Assembly: GCA_041392205.1 (NCBI GenBank)
Contig: JAWKMO010000003.1
Location: 1-64,000, forward strand
Reading direction: 5' to 3'
DNA length: 64,000 nt
DNA from: Halomarinibacterium sp041392205
GTDB lineage: Bacteria; Bacteroidota; Bacteroidia; Flavobacteriales; Flavobacteriaceae
Position 1 is the first letter of the stretch, and the number at the start of each line of letters is the position of its first letter. The translations under genes and the position numbers were made by a program. Shown here in pieces: positions 1 through 9,615 of the stretch. Under the pieces are notes generated by a model that was not told where the DNA came from, ran no database searches, and saw nothing but the letters and a program-made list of their open reading frames with translations.

Positions 1-281
1 TGATAAATACTATTCATTTTAATAAAATAACTCACAATAATGATTACTACATTAAGGATGATGAGAGAAATTTTTATTATTTTTTGAAATTTGTATTTAA
101 TAAAAAAAGTAGATAGTAAAAAAAGGACTAGTAAAATAAGGGTGTAAATAGCAGGATACATTTTAAAGGCAGCCATAAACTCTCCCTTAAAAAGAAGGGC
201 TGTCGCACGTTGTATGCCACAGCCCAAACATTCAATACCAAAGAGTTGTTTATTAAGACAGGGGAGCATATACTCTTCCAT
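1..281 (-). CDS. DUF2752 family membrane protein (3' end outside window)
   Basis: The gene runs off the left edge of the window, so only its first 93 residues are visible. The start is the ATG at 281; an in-frame TAA lies six bases upstream (285-287), so it cannot be longer. The N-terminus reads MEEYMLPCLNK and is followed by a GIECLGCGIQRA segment, the Cys-rich motif of DUF2752 proteins. A hydrophobic helix follows (about residues 43-60) and a second near 68-85. The family is small and integral to the membrane, of unknown function. It starts 13 bp after the stop of the T9SS gene upstream and is probably cotranscribed with it. The family call rests on motif recognition only. Confidence 0.72.
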   Translation of the reverse strand, partial: MEEYMLPCLNKQLFGIECLGCGIQRATALLFKGEFMAAFKMYPAIYTLILLVLFLLSTFFIKYKFQKIIKISLIILNVVIIIVSYFIKMNSIY

Positions 282-294
282 GCCTTAATGGTAA

Positions 295-2175
295 TTATTT
301 ATTAATTACATTAATCTTATAAACGATTGTTTCATTATCGGTAGTGGTTAATCGAACCAAATATACCGCATCACTTAAATTAGCAGTTGGGAAAGTAAGT
401 TTGGCACTGTTTCCAACTTGGTTTTGTGAATACACCAATTTCCCTCCCATATCAAATATAGCGAGTGTTTTAACATCGTATTGATCTGGATTGTTTACTT
501 CCAGCTGTTTTACAGGATTGTTTTGGAAAAATTCCACAGATGTTGTGATGCTATTTCTAGCTGAAATAACGGGTTTATCATCATCATCATTAGTGGTTGG
601 TTTGTGTTTAAATGTAATAAAGAAACGATCTTCATACAGTCCAGCATCAAGTAACACAGAAGCAGTTTCAGTATTTATATCAGTTAAACCAATATCCTCA
701 AGGATTTCTTTATAAGTTCCGTTTAACTTATCAAACAGATAAGCTTTATGAAAAGGCGGATTAACAATTTCTGCAGCTTTTAATTTAATAGTGGTTTGTT
801 CCCCTACTTTAAAAGTAATAGGAATAAATTTTTCCTCATCGGTATAGGGTACCGTTTGTATTACCAAATTCTTTTGTAAATCTGGAGAATCAGCATTAAT
901 AGGGAAATAAGCATCTGTAATTGCACCATCCATTGGGTGAGTTGCATCTAAACCTCGGTCAAATCCATCGGTGGAGGTTTCATGAAAAATGATTACCATA
1001 TCTCTAAAGTGCGAATCTCCAAAGAGGGTGTGTAAACGTAACATTGGAGTGGCTAAAGTAGGGCTTCTAAATTCTGAAAAATTAGTGGCTCCCTCTTTAA
1101 TATAAGTTGTTGCTCTATGGCTATTTTTAAATTGGGCAACACCATCCCCAGGATTACCAGAATTTGCAGATAGCATAAACCCTTGCCCTACAGGAGCAAA
1201 TAAACGCTCTACATAGGCAGGAGTATATCCTACCGTAGGAGTTGTTGGGTTTCCACCATTATCATAATTCCAGAAAGTAGGCAAGGTATAAATACCTCCA
1301 TCAACATAAGGAGTTGGTCCCGGAATCCATGTTCCGTAACCTCCTTTATTATCGAGGTAAAGATGTGAATTGATAGATCTGTCCTCATCCCAATAGCGAA
1401 TAGAATCTATTTCATTATTATCTGAGTCATTAAAAAATAAATTTAAATCAAGTACCGAAGGATAAGGGTTACCAGATAGAGTAAAACGATATGCTGTTCC
1501 ATCAGTAAAAGGAATTCCTGTAGTTTCAACTGGAACAGCAATAGTTCCATTATTTGGTCTTCCTCTAAAATCATATCGTTGATTTTGAGGTTCATTGTAT
1601 GGGTCTCCATGTACGGTAACATCGGTTCCTTTCATGATAAAGCCATATCCTGGTTGAACTGAATTTCCGCCACCCATAGCAACCCATCTTTGGTTAATTG
1701 GGTTAAACCAATACAACCATCGGGTTGAAATACTAAGAGGCACTGAGGTTGAGTTGAATCCTGTATTTGTTAATGCTGCTGTAGATTCTGTTACAGATAG
1801 CGAATCATTTAAACGACGAACACCAAAATTTTGATTATTAGTAGAAAACATTCTACCAACTGGTGAACACCAATAATTATAATCATAGGAATCTGAGTTG
1901 CTTTCTTGGAAAATAGAAATATAACCAGTTCCGCTATTGGCAGAACCAGTATTTCCTTGTAAGAGTTGTGATTCATCCCTTAGATAGATACTAGCTCTAG
2001 TAAGTGGATTGTTAATGTTTTCAACAAGATTAATGTCTTGTTCAACAAATAATAGTTGGTCTTTAACAAACACATAAGAATCTGTGGAAGTTGTAGCATT
2101 GGGGGTTACATACAACTGAGAGTAAGTGGTATTAGCAATCAATACTGACACTAATAGTAGTAGTAGGTTTTTCAT
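295..2175 (-). CDS. Secreted protein with T9SS type A sorting domain
   Basis: A 626-aa exported protein. Residues 1-19 form a signal peptide ending TTYS|Q. The central part (about 60-540) is rich in N, G, T and aromatic residues and has no enzyme motif I recognise. The last 75 or so residues (from FFQNNPVKQLEV to YKINVINK) have the layout of the Por/T9SS C-terminal sorting domain: NNPVKQLEV, then IFDMGGKLVYS, then AVYLVRLTT and a basic end. The protein is therefore expected to cross the outer membrane by T9SS and be surface-anchored or released. The segment GYISIFQESNSDSYDYNYWCSPVG resembles the region before sorting domains in other flavobacterial surface proteins. Function unknown. Confidence 0.88.
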   Translation of the reverse strand: MKNLLLLLVSVLIANTTYSQLYVTPNATTSTDSYVFVKDQLLFVEQDINLVENINNPLTRASIYLRDESQLLQGNTGSANSGTGYISIFQESNSDSYDYNYWCSPVGRMFSTNNQNFGVRRLNDSLSVTESTAALTNTGFNSTSVPLSISTRWLYWFNPINQRWVAMGGGNSVQPGYGFIMKGTDVTVHGDPYNEPQNQRYDFRGRPNNGTIAVPVETTGIPFTDGTAYRFTLSGNPYPSVLDLNLFFNDSDNNEIDSIRYWDEDRSINSHLYLDNKGGYGTWIPGPTPYVDGGIYTLPTFWNYDNGGNPTTPTVGYTPAYVERLFAPVGQGFMLSANSGNPGDGVAQFKNSHRATTYIKEGATNFSEFRSPTLATPMLRLHTLFGDSHFRDMVIIFHETSTDGFDRGLDATHPMDGAITDAYFPINADSPDLQKNLVIQTVPYTDEEKFIPITFKVGEQTTIKLKAAEIVNPPFHKAYLFDKLNGTYKEILEDIGLTDINTETASVLLDAGLYEDRFFITFKHKPTTNDDDDKPVISARNSITTSVEFFQNNPVKQLEVNNPDQYDVKTLAIFDMGGKLVYSQNQVGNSAKLTFPTANLSDAVYLVRLTTTDNETIVYKINVINK

Positions 2176-2322
2176 ACTTTTTATGTTTAATGAAGGGTCT
2201 ATTTGGGGTAAAGCCTTCTATTGCAAAGTGTAAAAATAACAATATTTTTAAATTATCAAGAATTTTTGAAGGTATTTTCTTCATTTTAAGTATATTTTCA
2301 AAAAAATTGAATTGCTAATCTT

Positions 2323-2877
2323 ATGAAAAAAATAACCCTTGGGACTAAAGTTTCTGTAATTGATGAAGCAATTTTTGGAATTGTAAAAGAGGTAAGCAAG
2401 AATGGTATTGTGATTATTTCAAAAGAAGGGTTTGAATTGGTATTTCAAGAAAATGAGCTTGTTATAGAAGAAGGCTTAAGCACCATGAAACTAACTGAAG
2501 GGCTTTCAAAAGAGATTTTTTTAGAAAAAGAAATAAGACCCAAAAAAAAGGTTATTTCAAAAACCAAAAAAGGAACAATTCCTCCTATGGAAGTCGATCT
2601 GCATATAGAGCAATTAGCAAAAAATCACAAACAATTATCTGCATATCAAATACTTAATTTGCAGATGGATACAGCAAAATACAAACTTGAATTTGCAATA
2701 AAAAATAAAATACAACGGCTTATTTTTATTCATGGGGTAGGAGAAGGGGTTTTGCGCGCTGAATTGGAATTTTTAATTAAAAAGTACGATGCCTTAAAAA
2801 TGACAGATGCCGATTACCAAAAATATGGGAGAGGGGCCATAGAAGTGTACATTCCTCAAGTGGCTATGCAAAATTAA
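2323..2877 (+). CDS. Smr domain protein
   Basis: A 184-aa cytoplasmic protein. Residues 1-50 form a small beta-rich domain. Residues 90-178 carry the Smr (small MutS-related) domain: DLH at 92-94, IHGVGEGVL at 136-144 and GRGAIEVYI at 169-177. Smr domains are nucleic-acid nucleases or binding modules, found at the C-terminus of MutS2 and as stand-alone proteins. Here the domain is stand-alone; a separate mutS2 lies at the right end of the window. The gene converges on the lipoprotein at 2874-3761, and the two stop codons share the palindrome TTAA (2874-2877). The substrate is unknown. Confidence 0.85.
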   Translation: MKKITLGTKVSVIDEAIFGIVKEVSKNGIVIISKEGFELVFQENELVIEEGLSTMKLTEGLSKEIFLEKEIRPKKKVISKTKKGTIPPMEVDLHIEQLAKNHKQLSAYQILNLQMDTAKYKLEFAIKNKIQRLIFIHGVGEGVLRAELEFLIKKYDALKMTDADYQKYGRGAIEVYIPQVAMQN

Positions 2878-3761
2878 AAGGAAGGGGTGATTACCAAAGT
2901 ACCGCTAACTAATTCTGAAATCCCACCTAAAAAAAGGCTTTCGTAAATTACTTGTTCATTGGAATTCGTTAAAACCAAATCCTCAATTTTCACATTTATG
3001 CTGGTCGTAAAATTGAAGGGATGCTCTCTAAAGGCATCATTAACGATACTCTTTGAAATATTGGGGTTTAAGTAATTGGGGCCCACAGCAATATCACTTA
3101 TATCATCGGTAGGGTCTAAGTTTTGGTTTACGTCTTCATATCTGGTTAATACACCATCTCCATCGTCATCTTCATCTAGGTAATCTGCTATCCCATCAAA
3201 ATCACTATCCTTTGGGTTTGTAAAAGGATCATTATCTCCATCTAAATTTTCTGTATCTAACTCTAAAAAAGTAGGAACATTATCCCCGTCGTCATCAAAA
3301 TCAAAATAATCTAAAAGGCCATCACCGTCGGTATCTAAAGAGGATTCCTTTTCTTCAGAAATTCCATCAGCATCGTCATAAATAGCCACACTTGTAATTA
3401 TTGCTGTTCCAGAATTTCCAAAAGACTCTTCAATAACCTTAGGTGTGGTTGGGGGTACTTCATTGCAGAAATAGCTAGCAGTAACTTCCTCATCAAATAT
3501 TCTATAATTTACATAGCTAGAGCTGCCATTTAACGCTATTGTTAAGGTATCTGAAGTTATAAATAAGGTTTCAGTGTTTTCAAAATAGAGCGATAGCGTT
3601 TCCGTTTTTCCTTCATTGATCTTAAAAAATAGGTAAGTATCATTTCCACTGCAAAACTGGAGGTCTGTTGATTCAAAATCAAATGTGGTAATAATAATAT
3701 CTCCGTCGTTACAGCTTATAAGTATTGTCCCTAAAACCAGAAAAGTGAGTAATTTGTTCAT
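2874..3761 (-). CDS. Lipoprotein with Asp-rich calcium-binding-type repeats
   Basis: The start is set at the ATG at 3761 because it begins a lipoprotein signal, MNKLLTFLVLGTILISC, with the lipid Cys at residue 17; an in-frame ATG seven codons upstream would put QYQIIK in front. The 295-aa product contains a run of thrombospondin type 3-like Asp-rich repeats at about 138-215 (DTDGDGLLDYFDFDDDGD, DSDFDGIADYLDEDDDGDG), which bind calcium in characterised proteins. The C-terminal 80 residues resemble a beta domain. It probably sits in the outer or inner membrane leaflet facing outward. No enzyme motif is visible. Such repeats are frequent in flavobacterial surface proteins. Confidence 0.82.
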   Translation of the reverse strand: MNKLLTFLVLGTILISCNDGDIIITTFDFESTDLQFCSGNDTYLFFKINEGKTETLSLYFENTETLFITSDTLTIALNGSSSYVNYRIFDEEVTASYFCNEVPPTTPKVIEESFGNSGTAIITSVAIYDDADGISEEKESSLDTDGDGLLDYFDFDDDGDNVPTFLELDTENLDGDNDPFTNPKDSDFDGIADYLDEDDDGDGVLTRYEDVNQNLDPTDDISDIAVGPNYLNPNISKSIVNDAFREHPFNFTTSINVKIEDLVLTNSNEQVIYESLFLGGISELVSGTLVITPSF

Positions 3762-3859
3762 TTTTATTATTTGATACTGCAAAATAACGCAATTCTATGC
3801 AAAGACCTATTAAAGGCTAGTATTAATATGTATTTTTGCAAGAACTATTAAAAAAAGTG

Positions 3860-5008
3860 ATGAAGAAAGTATATTTCGATAGCGCAGCAACGTCTCAGTT
3901 ACGGAACGAAGTGATCCATACCATGACGAATGTCCTTAAAACTGAATATGGAAATCCTTCATCTACACATGCTTACGGAAGGTCTTCTAAATCATTACTA
4001 GAAAATTGCAGAAAAGAAATTGCGGCCCTTTTTAACGTACAAGCTTCTGAAATTATTTTTACTTCTGGAGGTACTGAAGCCGATAATTTGGTTTTACAAA
4101 GCTGTGTTAGTGACTTGCAAATAAAGCGTATTATTACCAGTAAATTAGAACATCATGCAGTGCTTCACACTATTGAAAAGCTTCAAAATAAGGGAAATAT
4201 AATTGTGGAGTTTGTAAAACACAAAGACGATAGTAGTATCGATTTAATTGATTTGGAAAGCTTAGTTAAGAATTCTCAAATTAAATCGTTGGTGAGTCTA
4301 ATGCACGTAAATAATGAAATTGGTACTGTATTACCCTTGTACGAAGTGGCTAAAATTTGCAAAGAAAATGACACTCTTTTTCATAGTGATATGGTACAAT
4401 CTATAGGTCATTTCACCACTGATTTTGGGCAGATTCCTATTGATTTTGCAGCGGCTTCTGCTCATAAATTTCATGGCCCAAAAGGAGTGGGTTTTTGTTT
4501 TATTAGAAAAAATTCAAAATTAAAACCCCTCTTATTAGGAGGAGGCCAAGAACGCGGACTAAGGGCTGGTACAGAGGCTGTTTATGCTATTGCAGGAATG
4601 ACCGAAGCACTTAAAATGGCCTATCAAAATTTGGATCAAGAAAAAGAATATATTAGCACACTTAAAGCCTATTTTAAAAGTGAATTACTTAAAAATTTTA
4701 AGGATGTTACTTTTAATGGATTAAGTGCAGATGAAGAAAAAAGTAGCTATACCATCTTAAGTGTTAATTTACCCCTTCCCGAAAATAAATCACAACTACT
4801 TATTTTTCAGTTAGATTTAAAAGGAATTGCTTGTTCACAAGGCAGTGCTTGCCAAAGTGGTAGTATGGAAGGCTCTCATGTATTACAGGAAATTTTACCA
4901 AAAGAAAAATTGAAAAATCCCTCTATCCGTTTTTCCTTTTCTATTTTTAATACTCAAGAAGAAATAGATTATGTGGTTCAAACACTAAAAGACTTTGTTA
5001 AGAGTTAA
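3860..5008 (+). CDS. Cysteine desulfurase (NifS/IscS-like)
   Basis: A 382-aa class V aminotransferase-fold enzyme that removes sulfur from L-cysteine for Fe-S cluster and thio-cofactor synthesis. It starts MKKVYFDSAATSQ at the ATG at 3860; the reading frame extends upstream to a TTG at 3836, but that TTG lies inside a TATTTTTG promoter-like box, so ATG is preferred. SAHKFHGPKG carries the PLP lysine (residue 203), TSGGTEADNL the cofactor loop, and ACSQGSACQSG the catalytic Cys (residue 331). No iscU, sufE or other partner is adjacent, so it may serve a general role. Its stop overlaps that of the convergent TonB receptor through TTAA (5005-5008). Confidence 0.93.
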   Translation: MKKVYFDSAATSQLRNEVIHTMTNVLKTEYGNPSSTHAYGRSSKSLLENCRKEIAALFNVQASEIIFTSGGTEADNLVLQSCVSDLQIKRIITSKLEHHAVLHTIEKLQNKGNIIVEFVKHKDDSSIDLIDLESLVKNSQIKSLVSLMHVNNEIGTVLPLYEVAKICKENDTLFHSDMVQSIGHFTTDFGQIPIDFAAASAHKFHGPKGVGFCFIRKNSKLKPLLLGGGQERGLRAGTEAVYAIAGMTEALKMAYQNLDQEKEYISTLKAYFKSELLKNFKDVTFNGLSADEEKSSYTILSVNLPLPENKSQLLIFQLDLKGIACSQGSACQSGSMEGSHVLQEILPKEKLKNPSIRFSFSIFNTQEEIDYVVQTLKDFVKS

Positions 5009-7473
5009 AACCTTGATGTAATTCTTACATTAAATACTCTTGGAGAAAGATAATTTGGAATGGCATATTGGACTTTGGTATAAACATCCCTTACAAAAGT
5101 GTTGGTAATAGAGTTTTGCACATCAAAAATATTAAAGATTTCGGCGCCAATCGTAAGCTCTTTAAAAGGACTTAACCATCCACTATCTTTTCTTTTTTTA
5201 TCGTGAATTAATACATAGGAAACTCCTAAATCGGCTCTTTTATAATCTGGCAAACGGGTTTGAAAGTCATAAGGGTCTGCATAACTAGGAGAACCCCCTG
5301 GCAGTCCTGTATTATAGACCATATTCAAATACATTTTTAAATCGGGGATAATTTTAACATAGTCTTGAAACAATACCCCAACTTTTAATCGTTGGTCTGT
5401 GGGTCTAAAAATATAGCCTCGATCATCAATATTTTCTTCCGTTTTAAGATAGCCAAAACTCACCCAACTTTCGGTTCCAGGAACAAACTCTCCTGCCAAT
5501 CGTAAATCGACTCCATAGGCATAAGCAATGGCATTATTGGCTGCGCGATACCGTATGCGAACATTTTCAAGGGTGTATGGATTTACATCGGTAAGACTTT
5601 TGTAGTAGATTTCAGAATTTAATGTAAAAGGACGTTCCCACAAATCGAAACTGTAATCATTTCCAAATACAATATGGATTGATTGTTGCGCTTTTACTTC
5701 GGGACGCACTGTTCCTGTTGAATCCCTTAATTCTCTATAAAATGGGGGTTGGTGGTAAAACCCTCCCGAAAGGCGAAATAACATATCCATCTCCCATTTT
5801 GGTTTCAATGTAACTTGGGCTCTAGGGCTAAAAATGGTTTGGGAAGTACTGTTAATGCCTTTTCCACTAACGGTCCAATTTTGAGCACGAACCCCTGCAT
5901 TAAGCCAAACTTCATTGGTCCCTAAAGAAGTTCGTTTACTCCATTGGGCATAGCCCGATATTCTATTAATTTGAACATCATTTTGTGCTCTAATGGAAGT
6001 AAAAGGAACAATAGGGGAGTCGTAAGCTTGGTAAGGTTGATTATTTGCAAAATCAGCTATGGGGGGGCGTATAGAAAACCCTGCAGAATCTATAATTTCA
6101 TATTCCTGCACTCGATCTCGAATATCCTCTAAGGTATATTTTATTCCGTACTCAATATTATGATCATTCAGATTTAGATTTCCTTTATGCTCAAAATTCA
6201 TAATAAGTGCATCCAAATCGTTGCGCCCGTGTGTTAATTGCCCTCCAATACCTTCAGCGAATTCTACTTCCCCTAAATTTTCATCGCCAATATTAGTATT
6301 CACTTCGCCTAATAGATATTGTGCTTGGATGTCAAAATATTCCTGTTCCGTAGTTTGGTAGGCAGCGCCAATAAACTTTGCTGTATACGTATCAGAAACT
6401 ACATAAGTGCCTTTTAAAGCGCCAAAAAAAGTATTATAACGATCTTTTTCTTGCCCATCGTAAAATACTAAAAGGGCCCTTGGGTCGGCAAGGGTGCCGA
6501 AGTTTGTTTGTCGAGTAAGCGGTTCGTATTCATAGTCGTTTATGGATACATTTCCTAAGACTCCTAATTCAAACTTACTACTTACTTTGTAGGTAAGGTA
6601 GGTTTGGGCGTCGGCAAAACGGGGTCTAAAATTGGTTTCCGTTTCTTTTGCATTTACAAAAAGACTATTGTCTCTGTAACGAAGTCCCACAATACCTGTT
6701 AATCTACCCGATTTCGATTTACCTCCTACCGAAACGCTTGCCCCTAAAAGACTCGCATCTAATGAAGCTTCAAAACCAGTAGGGCGACGATAGGTAATGT
6801 CTAATACCGAAGAGAGTTTATCGCCAAATTTGGCTTGAAATCCTCCTGCCGAAAAATCCACACTTGAGGTTAAGTCACTATTTACAAAGCTTAATCCTTC
6901 TTGTTGCCCACTGCGAATAAGAAAGGGGCGATAGACTTCTATTTCATTTACATAGACCAAGTTTTCATCATAATTTCCACCACGTACCGCATATTGGGTA
7001 CTTAATTCGTTATTGTTACTAATTCCTGGTAAGGACATTAATACATTTTCCACTCCGGCATTACCTCCCGTCATACGTCTAGCAATTTCGGGTGAAAAAG
7101 AAGTGATTCCTTCTACGCGTTTTCGTTTTTGGGCATCAATTACAACCGTCCCAATTACCTCGATATTGGTAGGCATTTGCGGATTAAACTCGTAATCCTC
7201 GTTGGTGGTTAAGGTAATTTTTAAGGTAACATTTTTAAATCCCAAATAGGAATAGGTTAATGTAATTTCCCGGTTTGCAGGTATTTCAAGAACGTACACC
7301 CCATTTTCATCTGTCAAGGTTCCTTTATCTTCGTAAGAAACAGAAGCACCCGAAATGGTTTTTTCATTTTCATCAAAAACGATTCCCTTTATAGTAGCGG
7401 TTTGCGCTGAAAGAAATGTGGTAAAGAGGGTAAAAAGGAGCAGTAGGGGTAATTGTAGCGTCTTCAAAAGCAA
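5005..7473 (-). CDS. TonB-dependent receptor with carboxypeptidase regulatory-like domain
   Basis: An 822-aa outer-membrane receptor. A signal peptide ends FLSAQ (about residue 24). Residues 27-110 form a carboxypeptidase regulatory-like beta sandwich (IKGIVFDENEKTISGASV), typical of Bacteroidota receptors. A plug domain follows (about 120-235, with GVENVLMSLPGI and YAVRGGNYDENLVYV), then a 22-strand-type barrel to the end (VFNVRITSRF). No ATG is available: the frame opens with TTG at 7473, with another TTG at 7467 that would give the cleaner signal MKTLQLPLLLL. Either lies just downstream of the M23 peptidase stop, so translation is probably coupled. The substrate is not evident; there is no SusD partner, which argues against a glycan system. 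Confidence 0.93.
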   Translation of the reverse strand: MLLKTLQLPLLLLFTLFTTFLSAQTATIKGIVFDENEKTISGASVSYEDKGTLTDENGVYVLEIPANREITLTYSYLGFKNVTLKITLTTNEDYEFNPQMPTNIEVIGTVVIDAQKRKRVEGITSFSPEIARRMTGGNAGVENVLMSLPGISNNNELSTQYAVRGGNYDENLVYVNEIEVYRPFLIRSGQQEGLSFVNSDLTSSVDFSAGGFQAKFGDKLSSVLDITYRRPTGFEASLDASLLGASVSVGGKSKSGRLTGIVGLRYRDNSLFVNAKETETNFRPRFADAQTYLTYKVSSKFELGVLGNVSINDYEYEPLTRQTNFGTLADPRALLVFYDGQEKDRYNTFFGALKGTYVVSDTYTAKFIGAAYQTTEQEYFDIQAQYLLGEVNTNIGDENLGEVEFAEGIGGQLTHGRNDLDALIMNFEHKGNLNLNDHNIEYGIKYTLEDIRDRVQEYEIIDSAGFSIRPPIADFANNQPYQAYDSPIVPFTSIRAQNDVQINRISGYAQWSKRTSLGTNEVWLNAGVRAQNWTVSGKGINSTSQTIFSPRAQVTLKPKWEMDMLFRLSGGFYHQPPFYRELRDSTGTVRPEVKAQQSIHIVFGNDYSFDLWERPFTLNSEIYYKSLTDVNPYTLENVRIRYRAANNAIAYAYGVDLRLAGEFVPGTESWVSFGYLKTEENIDDRGYIFRPTDQRLKVGVLFQDYVKIIPDLKMYLNMVYNTGLPGGSPSYADPYDFQTRLPDYKRADLGVSYVLIHDKKRKDSGWLSPFKELTIGAEIFNIFDVQNSITNTFVRDVYTKVQYAIPNYLSPRVFNVRITSRF

Positions 7474-7476
7474 AAA

Positions 7477-9168
7477 TTATAGTTGTTTTCTGAAAAAAGT
7501 TGCCTCAAATGTAGCACTATTTCCTACATTATCCACAACGATAAGTTTTAAATTATTTTCGGAATCCTCGATCACAGCATCATCAAAATCGTATACTATA
7601 ACGTCTTTTTTGTAATCATATTCTGTGAGGATGTATTTTCCATTAATTGTGGCTCTATAGGAGCTTACCCCGGTTTCTGAATCTTCAATTTTTATTTTTA
7701 ATGTTTGCTCTTTACTAATCCATTGGCCTTCTTTAAAATTAATAGGCGAAATAGTAGGAGGGATGGAGTCAATAGCAAGGCAATAATTCCCAAAGGTTCT
7801 AATGCGAGTGGTAAGCTTTGAACCCTTTCGGCTAGTGGCATTATAATAGGGCAGTCCCTTGTAATTTAAACGTCCAATATAGAGTTTGTCGAGATCACTT
7901 TCCTTATAATTGGAGGCATCCACAGAGAGGGTAATATTGCTATGAATAGGAATCACATCTTCGTGAAACTTTAGCGTGTCTCCTTTTGCTTCAATAGCAA
8001 GGTAAGTGTCTTCATACAAACTTTCGGAAGGAATATAAAGGTTAAACTTTCCTTTGGTAATGGAAGTTGCCTGATTTGCATAAATATAATCGGAAGTTTC
8101 TTTTACGGTTTTTGGTGTCAGAATATCTTCTTTTTTACCATCGATGGGAACCGAAATTAAAACCGAATTTCCATTAAAATCTTTTACTTCAATACTGTAC
8201 ATAGAAGTAAAACCATCTTCTATGTCCACATACCCTTGATTTACTTCCTGTACAATAACACTTAAAGGATTATTAGCCTGTCTAAATAATTTTTGAATAC
8301 GACTTTTGTTAGTTTCAAAATACGCATAGTCAATATACCTATTTAAATAGCGGGTTTCATCAAACGAAAATTTATTGAAAAGTACTGTAAAGCGTTCCTC
8401 TCCATTAAATTTCGTTTTAATTTGGTACACCCCATTTTTATTGGACGCTCCGTTTTGTTGGTCATACGCAGAAATTCCAAACCCTATTGTACCATAAGCC
8501 TTTATGTTTTCAGCAATGTAAGAACCGTCTTTTTGTCTTTTAAGTCTTATTTTTAATGGATTTTGGGAGTTGTCTATATGTGCATCTTCGCTTATGGGAT
8601 AGGCAAAAACACTATTCACAAGGGGGATGGTTGTATCGGGAATTTTTATCCCAAAAAGCAAGGGGTTCATAGGTCTAGAAGCGGCATCTCTAATTTCAAA
8701 ATGCAAATGGGGACCCCCGCTACTCCCACTATTCCCCGTATAGCCAATAATATCTCCTTTTTTTACAGGCAATAATGAAGCTTCGGGAAAGAGTTCTATT
8801 TCAAATGTTTCTTTTAAATATTGGTGTTGTTTTACATAGGACTGAATGGGACCATGGTATTTTTGCAAATGTGCATAAACGGTACTATAGCCATTGGGGT
8901 GCTGAATATAAATGGCTTTGCCATAGCCGTAATGCGATACTTTAATCCGTTCTACATACCCATCTGCAGCGGCATAAACAGGAAAGCCTTCTTTTTGCTG
9001 TGTTTTAATATCAAGCCCACTATGAAAATGATTGCTACGTAACTCACCAAAGTTTCCAGAAAGCAACATAGTTATATCCAAGGGATCGTTAAAATACTCA
9101 TTAGGTACCTTTTCTTGACTCCAAAGTGAAGAAGTACAAAGAAAAGTGAAAAGAAAAAAATACTTCAT
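7477..9168 (-). CDS. M23 family metallopeptidase (LytM-type)
   Basis: A 563-aa exported protein with signal peptide MKYFFLFTFLCTSSLWSQ. The zinc peptidase domain is N-terminal (about 25-175): H49 and D53 in HSGLD, then H154 and H156 in GGPHLHFE, the four residues of the M23 HxxxD/HxH site. Around 390 residues of beta-rich sequence follow, including a segment (SIPPTISPINFKEGQWIS onward) like the Ig-type tail of other Bacteroidota M23 proteins. M23 enzymes cut peptidoglycan cross-bridges or act as divisome activators. It is first in an operon with the TonB-dependent receptor, whose start lies 3 nt past its stop. That pairing is common in flavobacteria but its meaning is unclear. Confidence 0.93.
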   Translation of the reverse strand: MKYFFLFTFLCTSSLWSQEKVPNEYFNDPLDITMLLSGNFGELRSNHFHSGLDIKTQQKEGFPVYAAADGYVERIKVSHYGYGKAIYIQHPNGYSTVYAHLQKYHGPIQSYVKQHQYLKETFEIELFPEASLLPVKKGDIIGYTGNSGSSGGPHLHFEIRDAASRPMNPLLFGIKIPDTTIPLVNSVFAYPISEDAHIDNSQNPLKIRLKRQKDGSYIAENIKAYGTIGFGISAYDQQNGASNKNGVYQIKTKFNGEERFTVLFNKFSFDETRYLNRYIDYAYFETNKSRIQKLFRQANNPLSVIVQEVNQGYVDIEDGFTSMYSIEVKDFNGNSVLISVPIDGKKEDILTPKTVKETSDYIYANQATSITKGKFNLYIPSESLYEDTYLAIEAKGDTLKFHEDVIPIHSNITLSVDASNYKESDLDKLYIGRLNYKGLPYYNATSRKGSKLTTRIRTFGNYCLAIDSIPPTISPINFKEGQWISKEQTLKIKIEDSETGVSSYRATINGKYILTEYDYKKDVIVYDFDDAVIEDSENNLKLIVVDNVGNSATFEATFFRKQL

Positions 9169-9255
9169 AGAAATTAATATTGCTCTAAAAGTAAATGGGG
9201 AGTTTGCGTTTTTATTGTATTAGGTTCAATATTACAAAAAAATACAGAAAAAGTG

Positions 9256-9286
9256 TTGGCTTATTTAAACCCGAATGTTAACTTTG
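9256..9286 (+). promoter_or_regulatory. Bacteroidota-type promoter of the zapA operon
   Basis: TTG at 9256-9258 and TAACTTTG at 9279-9286 fit the -33 (TTTG/TTG) and -7 (TAnnTTTG) elements of the Bacteroidota housekeeping sigma factor, with a 20-nt spacer. Initiation would fall about 20 nt before the ATG at 9315. A match of both boxes at this spacing is much less likely by chance than a -7 box alone. Confidence 0.6.
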
Positions 9287-9314
9287 TGAAATAAGTATTG
9301 AAAAAGCTCATTGA

Positions 9315-9605
9315 ATGGCTCAACTTTCAGAAATTGTTGATTCTCTAGAAAATAGAATAAGTAAGTTGCTACATAGACATGAAAAACTGAAGCAAAGTAA
9401 ACTTAAACTAGAAGAAGATTTTCAAATTTTAGAAACGCAATATCGTCAAGTGAAGCATCAAATTGACGAATGGAAAGGAAAAGTTGAGAGTTTAAAATTG
9501 GCAAATTCAATGCTTGGCAGCGACCAATACAAACGAGATACAAAACTCAAAATAAATGCTTTAGTTCGGGAAATTGACCAATGCATTGCGCAACTTTCCG
9601 AATAA
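9315..9605 (+). CDS. Small coiled-coil protein upstream of zapA
   Basis: A 96-aa protein that is almost entirely alpha-helical with heptad spacing (EIVDSLENRISKLLHRHEKL, then LEEDFQILETQYRQVKHQI). It has no signal peptide or membrane segment, so it is cytosolic. It ends 10 nt before zapA and shares its promoter. Its position and shape suggest a ZapB-like division factor working with ZapA at the FtsZ ring; this is inference, since coiled coils of this size cannot be assigned by sequence alone. Similar genes precede zapA in many flavobacteria and have at times been named as tRNA synthetase fragments, which this sequence does not support. Confidence 0.85.
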   Translation: MAQLSEIVDSLENRISKLLHRHEKLKQSKLKLEEDFQILETQYRQVKHQIDEWKGKVESLKLANSMLGSDQYKRDTKLKINALVREIDQCIAQLSE

Positions 9606-9615
9606 CATATTATCA

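Noticed and set aside
9574..9615. Longer start for zapA
   Set aside because: The extra 14 codons overlap the previous gene and do not resemble the ZapA N-terminus; the ATG at 9616 begins the conserved part.
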